The notes under the pieces were generated by a model that saw only the letters and a program-made list of their open reading frames with translations, made no database searches and was not told where the DNA came from. A program made the position numbers and the translations under genes. 17,441 bases of DNA from JALHTV01 sp049510055. GTDB lineage: Bacteria > Planctomycetota > Phycisphaerae > SM23-33. Location: assembly GCA_049510055.1 (NCBI GenBank), contig JBEKZI010000038.1:1-17441 (forward strand), given 5' to 3'. Below, in pieces: positions 14,682 to 17,441 of this stretch; within the stretch, counting starts at the first letter, position 1, and the number at the start of each line of letters is the position of its first letter.

Positions 14682-14754
14682 TACCCCCAAGGGGAGTCGA
14701 ACCCCTGTCTCCAGGATGAGAACCTGATATCCTAGGCCACTAGACGATGGGGGC
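14682..14754 (-). tRNA. tRNA-Glu (anticodon CTC)
   Basis: On the minus strand the cloverleaf is 73 nt: acceptor GCCCCCA/TGGGGGT, D-stem GTCT/GGAT with GG in its loop, anticodon stem TCAGG/CCTGG around loop TTCTCAT (anticodon CTC, reading GAG), variable AGAC, and T-stem AGGGG/CCCCT with loop TTCGACT. The discriminator is A73, and CCA is not encoded (TCC follows). The D-arm and acceptor are those of bacterial tRNA-Glu. The 1-72 pair is G.U, a wobble. A promoter and terminator flank it, so it is a single-gene unit. Confidence 0.95.
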
Positions 14755-14769
14755 ATCGTGGGCCTGGGC

Positions 14770-14798
14770 ATGGTAGCGGCGCCGGCTAGGCGGGTCAA
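14770..14798 (-). promoter_or_regulatory. Sigma-70-type promoter of tRNA-Glu
   Basis: On the minus strand a -35 box TTGACC (plus 14793-14798) and a -10 box TACCAT (plus 14770-14775) are exactly 17 bases apart. Fifteen bases separate the -10 box from the first tRNA base, so transcription should start about 8 bases before it. The spacing and position make this a convincing promoter even though the -10 box is not perfect. Confidence 0.75.
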
Positions 14799-14875
14799 GC
14801 GGCATCGAGGTGGAGCTTTGATTGCAGGGGTGCATCGCATAGACTCACCGGTTCCTCTAGCATTCCGGTGCCGCC

Positions 14876-16147
14876 ATGAGCGTCAGGGCCGTCAAACTGG
14901 ACGTGTATCGCACAGCCATTCCGATGCGCGGCTTCCAGCACGCCGCCGCCAAGCGGGAACTGGCCGAGGCCGTCGTCGTCCGCCTAGAGCTTGCCGATGG
15001 ACGACAGGGCTGGGGCGAGACACACCCGCGGGCCTACGTCACGGGCGAAACGCTCGACGGCGTCGTCGCCGACCTGCGGAACATCGTCTGGCCGGCGATT
15101 GCGGGGCGGGACTTGCGGCCGGGCGAGTCTGCCGGTCCGGTAGGCAGGCTGCCCACCGTACTCAACCGCAACGCCTCCGGCCGATGCCTCAACGCGGCTG
15201 CCTGCGCGGTGGAATTGGCCGCGGCGGATGCGTTGTTGGACGAGGCGGACTGGGCCAAGTTGCGCCAAGGCGCGAAAGAGCAATCGGCAAATTATCCCCC
15301 TGCTGACGCAGGGGGCTTTACGGGAGGGCGACCTGTCCAGGAAGCCCCCGCCGTGAGGCGGGGGATGCTTCCAAACGCAGCTACGCGCCTTCCGGTCCGC
15401 GTCAGCGGCGTGTTGGGCTCGGCCGACCCGGCCAGGACGGCCCGGCAACTTCTGAAAATGCGACTGTTCGGCCTGCGGGACTTCAAGCTCAAGCTGGGCT
15501 TTGCCAATGACGTGGACCGCGCCAATCTCTCGGCCGTCTGCCGGAAAATCGGCAAGGCCGTCGCCGCCGGAAAGTGCACGTTGCGCGTGGACGTCAACGG
15601 CGCCTGGACGGATGAGCAGACGCCGCAGCGGGTGGTCGAGCTCAAGGCCGCGGGCGTCTGTGCGGTGGAGCAGCCGGCGTTCTGCTCGGCGGCGGAACTG
15701 GCGGCATTGGCCGGGCGGTGCGAGCTGCCGCTGATCGCCGATGAGTCGCTGCTGACGATGGCCGACGCCAAGGCGCTGCTGGCGGCCGGGCCTCGCGTGT
15801 GGTGGAACATCCGCATCTCCAAAAACGGCGGCCTGGCCCGCAGCCTGGCCCTGGCTCGCCTGGCCGCCGAGCGCGGCATCCCGTTCGTCGTCGGCTGCAT
15901 GGTGGGCGAAAGCGGAATCCTCTCCGCCGCACAGCGACGCCTGCTGGAGATCGCCCCTCGGCCGCGATTCCTGGAGGGCAACTACGGGCGATTCCTGCTC
16001 CGCGACGACCTGACGCGCCCCTCCTTGCGATTCGGCTACGCCGGCCGGCTCAAAACCCTCCGCGGTACCGGCCTGGGCATGAAAGTGAACCTCGCCAAGC
16101 TCGCCCGCCTGGGCCAATTGATCGAATCCCTCGGACCGCCGCTCTGA
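14876..16147 (+). CDS. Enolase-superfamily enzyme (muconate cycloisomerase/dipeptide epimerase-like)
   Basis: This 423-residue protein is a member of the enolase superfamily, whose enzymes abstract a proton next to a carboxylate with Mg2+ help. The N-terminal capping domain (about 1-130) is followed by a TIM-barrel with K204-L-K206 on strand 2, metal ligands D239 (VDVNGAW), E265 (VEQP) and D289 (ADES), and K316 in RISKNGG. That K-x-K plus late K arrangement marks the muconate lactonizing/OSBS/dipeptide-epimerase subgroup, but specificity is not clear. The start ATG 14876 fits the first family strand. Residues about 136-171 are an insertion just before barrel strand 1. Most of it is encoded by a double-hairpin repeat (15294-15372) with the frame kept. 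The rest of the protein is intact, so it may still be active. Confidence 0.88.
   Translation: MSVRAVKLDVYRTAIPMRGFQHAAAKRELAEAVVVRLELADGRQGWGETHPRAYVTGETLDGVVADLRNIVWPAIAGRDLRPGESAGPVGRLPTVLNRNASGRCLNAAACAVELAAADALLDEADWAKLRQGAKEQSANYPPADAGGFTGGRPVQEAPAVRRGMLPNAATRLPVRVSGVLGSADPARTARQLLKMRLFGLRDFKLKLGFANDVDRANLSAVCRKIGKAVAAGKCTLRVDVNGAWTDEQTPQRVVELKAAGVCAVEQPAFCSAAELAALAGRCELPLIADESLLTMADAKALLAAGPRVWWNIRISKNGGLARSLALARLAAERGIPFVVGCMVGESGILSAAQRRLLEIAPRPRFLEGNYGRFLLRDDLTRPSLRFGYAGRLKTLRGTGLGMKVNLAKLARLGQLIESLGPPL
15294..15372 (+). repeat. BIME-like double hairpin inserted in frame in the enolase-superfamily gene
   Basis: Two perfect 8-bp hairpins with 4-base loops are present: CCCCCTGC-TGAC-GCAGGGGG (15296-15315) and CCCCCGCC-GTGA-GGCGGGGG (15345-15364). 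The first is bounded by AT before and CTT after. The second is bounded by AAG before and AT after, so the two units stand in inverse orientation about 29 bases apart. The second stem extends through GGAAGC (15340-15345) and GCTTCC (15367-15372). This layout is that of two REP units in a BIME. It encodes residues about 140-166 of the enzyme without a stop. Confidence 0.85.
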
Positions 16148-16182
16148 GTGCGGCGGAGTGCGTAGAAAGTGGTGGTGCACCG

Positions 16183-17112
16183 ATGGGTACCGACACCTTA
16201 GAAGAATTCAAGACCCACAGACTTCGATGGATAAAGTGCCTGAGTAGTGTGGAGGACGAGCATTCGATCCGCTCTCAGATATCCCATATGTTGTGGAAGA
16301 GGGCAGTTTTCCAGCTGGTCAATGAGGCACGAAGGATGGCTGTCAAGGGAGATGTGAAACTGAATCAGATGGTACATATCTTTGTCGATGAGTGTTTTGC
16401 AGAGAGCCAGGTAATGGCCACACGACGGTTGACGGACCGACGTCAGGGCATGTACTCGCTTACGTCGCTCTTGGAGGACATACACAAGCATGTGAACCTA
16501 ATGACACGGGAGAACCTCTTCAGGGCTGAAGGGTTGGAGTGCGACATCGACGCGACGACGGCAAAGTGCGACGAATACTTGCTTCAGAACAAGGGGTTCG
16601 TCAAGATTCCCGAAAAATTCAACTGGCGGGCCCTCAAAATTCGCCGCGCACAGATCGATTTCCTTGCAGGAGTGAACTCGGGCAAGGGATTACTAGAAGA
16701 TAGAGTGAGATCAAGGATTCTCTCGAATCTGAAAAAGAAGGTACAGACCGCGTGTAAGGACCTAAAGACTTATGCCAACGACTTCCTAGCTCATGCTGCC
16801 CCCCCGTGGCGTCGGGCTGCCGACGATGCGGACGATATCAGGCCCACCTTGGCAGGATTGGATGAGGCCCACAAAGCAATCTGCGAAGTCGCTAACTTTG
16901 TTGACATCTACCTATTGGGAGAGAGTGGGGGAATTTCCCTACCACTACCCCAGTATAATCAGTTCGCACACATTGATACGCCCCTGTTCACGAAGGAAGG
17001 GATCGAGACGCTTGGACAGATTTGGAAGGAATATGAGGACAAAACCGAGCAGTGGGCTAACTGGGACATTGAGGGCTATCGAAGAGAGTTCGAGAAAGAT
17101 ACCGGCGTGTAA
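16183..17112 (+). CDS. Hypothetical protein with HEPN/AbiU2-like motif
   Basis: This 309-residue protein is soluble, mostly helical, and of no named family I can assign with certainty. Two spots resemble the AbiU2/HEPN-like group of uncharacterised proteins: R81-R-L-T-D-R-R followed by YSLTSLLEDIHKH (91-103), and KTYAND-FLAH (196-204), where N199-D-x-x-x-H204 parallels the HEPN R-x4-6-H ribonuclease motif but lacks the arginine. HEPN proteins often act as RNases in toxin-antitoxin or abortive-infection systems. No antitoxin gene sits next to it. The start ATG 16183 has no Shine-Dalgarno site. Base composition is mixed and AT-richer than its neighbours (30 of 60 at 16261-16320), and the codon use is less biased, so recent acquisition is likely. 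The function remains a guess. Confidence 0.7.
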   Translation: MGTDTLEEFKTHRLRWIKCLSSVEDEHSIRSQISHMLWKRAVFQLVNEARRMAVKGDVKLNQMVHIFVDECFAESQVMATRRLTDRRQGMYSLTSLLEDIHKHVNLMTRENLFRAEGLECDIDATTAKCDEYLLQNKGFVKIPEKFNWRALKIRRAQIDFLAGVNSGKGLLEDRVRSRILSNLKKKVQTACKDLKTYANDFLAHAAPPWRRAADDADDIRPTLAGLDEAHKAICEVANFVDIYLLGESGGISLPLPQYNQFAHIDTPLFTKEGIETLGQIWKEYEDKTEQWANWDIEGYRREFEKDTGV

Positions 17113-17124
17113 GCCAGCAAACAG

Positions 17125-17147
17125 TCTAAACATTTTGTTAATTTAGA
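17125..17147. other. AT-rich inverted repeat between the HEPN-like gene and uvrB
   Basis: TCTAAA (17125-17130) and TTTAGA (17142-17147) pair around an 11-base AT-rich loop. It sits between the end of the HEPN-like gene and uvrB. It may be a weak terminator, an operator for uvrB, or chance in AT-rich DNA. I cannot tell. Confidence 0.25.
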
Positions 17148-17166
17148 AGGCCAACTTCCCTCATCC

Positions 17167-17441
17167 ATGAGCGACTTTCAAGTCATCTCGGACATGCAGC
17201 CGCGAGGCGATCAGCCCGCGGCCATCGAGAAGCTGGTGGCCAACTTCCGCGCCGGCTCCAAGCACGGCGTCCTGCTGGGCGTCACCGGCAGCGGCAAGAC
17301 GTTCACCATGGCCCACGTCATTGAGCAGCTCCGCAAGCCCGCGCTGGTCATCAGCCACAACAAGACCCTGGCCGCCCAGCTCTACGAGGAGTTCAAGGAG
17401 CTGTTCCCCCGCAACAAGGTGGAGTACTTCGTCAGCTACTA
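17167..17441 (+). CDS. uvrB: UvrABC excinuclease subunit B, N-terminal part, cut by window edge
   Basis: UvrB is the damage-verifying helicase-like subunit of nucleotide excision repair, acting with UvrA and UvrC on DNA. The window shows the first 91 codons. The Q-motif-like QPRGDQPAAIEKL (11-23), Walker A GVTGSGKT (38-45) and HNKTLAAQLYEEFKELFP (59-76) are diagnostic. The visible end, VEYFVSY, leads into the family's DYYQPEAY, which is beyond the edge. The start ATG 17167 fits the family: homology begins at DFQVISDMQP. No clear ribosome binding site or promoter precedes it. The frame is open to base 17441. Confidence 0.97.
   Translation, partial: MSDFQVISDMQPRGDQPAAIEKLVANFRAGSKHGVLLGVTGSGKTFTMAHVIEQLRKPALVISHNKTLAAQLYEEFKELFPRNKVEYFVSY

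Noticed and set aside
2705..15148. A 14-base identical string, GTCCGGTAGGCAGG, at 2705-2718 and 15135-15148
   Set aside because: About one match of this length is expected by chance in a GC-rich window of this size. The part in the enolase-superfamily gene also fits the protein alignment, so I do not count it as a repeat copy, although TCCGGTAGG also precedes the stem of REP-like copy 1.
14984..16180. 398-residue minus-strand open frame opposite the enolase-superfamily gene
   Set aside because: The plus strand carries the metal ligands and lysines of the family. The minus frame shows no domain and a biased composition.
1..17441. CRISPR array, prophage genes, complete insertion sequence, rRNA or riboswitch
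   Set aside because: I looked for regular spaced repeats, integrase or transposase motifs, and conserved RNA cores, and saw none apart from the tRNA and the short palindromic repeats listed.

Overview
The window is a GC-rich stretch of bacterial chromosome. The proteins fit a Gram-negative bacterium from a deep-branching phylum, and Planctomycetota or a relative is my best guess. The reasons are GC-rich coding, few strong Shine-Dalgarno sites, two putative outer-envelope lipoproteins and an RND pump. No marker here settles the phylum, so treat that as a weak inference. Both edges cut a housekeeping gene: the 3' two-thirds of lepA on the left, and the first 91 codons of uvrB on the right.

Layout. 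(1) 1-1218: lepA. (2) 1219-1319: a hairpin and a four-unit GGGAYYA heptad repeat with G-quadruplex spacing. (3) 1320-2576, minus strand: a metal-dependent cyclase-family hydrolase followed by a two-helix membrane protein. (4) 2577-2886: a divergent, palindrome-rich intergenic region. (5) 2887-3555: a GNAT-like acetyltransferase. (6) 3627-4945: two overlapping, AT-richer genes for uncharacterised membrane proteins, the second with a coiled coil. Members of a dispersed palindromic repeat lie around and inside this pair. (7) 5004-6601: a comM/yifB-like Mg-chelatase-fold ATPase broken by an apparent -1 frameshift, with a short in-frame repeat insertion. (8) 6635-7095: a DUF350-like small membrane protein coupled to a one-helix small protein. 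(9) 7128-14504, minus strand: a three-gene RND efflux operon (adaptor, pump, outer-membrane factor), joined by 4-base ATGA overlaps and followed by an exported GH28 polygalacturonase-like enzyme. (10) 14637-14798, minus strand: tRNA-Glu(CTC) with a good promoter and terminator. (11) 14876-16147: an enolase-superfamily enzyme carrying an in-frame double-hairpin repeat. (12) 16183-17112: an AT-richer orphan with a HEPN/AbiU2-like motif. (13) uvrB.

Most of the conserved genes are ordinary. The unusual theme is small repetitive DNA inside or next to reading frames. It includes a BIME-like pair of inverted hairpins read through in the enolase-superfamily gene, a 33-bp insertion in comM, REP-like copies that supply the tail of one protein and flank the next gene, and a 21-bp duplication that doubles a start codon. 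I see no CRISPR array, prophage or complete insertion sequence, and no clear new multi-gene system. The best candidates for undescribed biology are the repeat families that tolerate read-through and the two-gene membrane/coiled-coil cassette.
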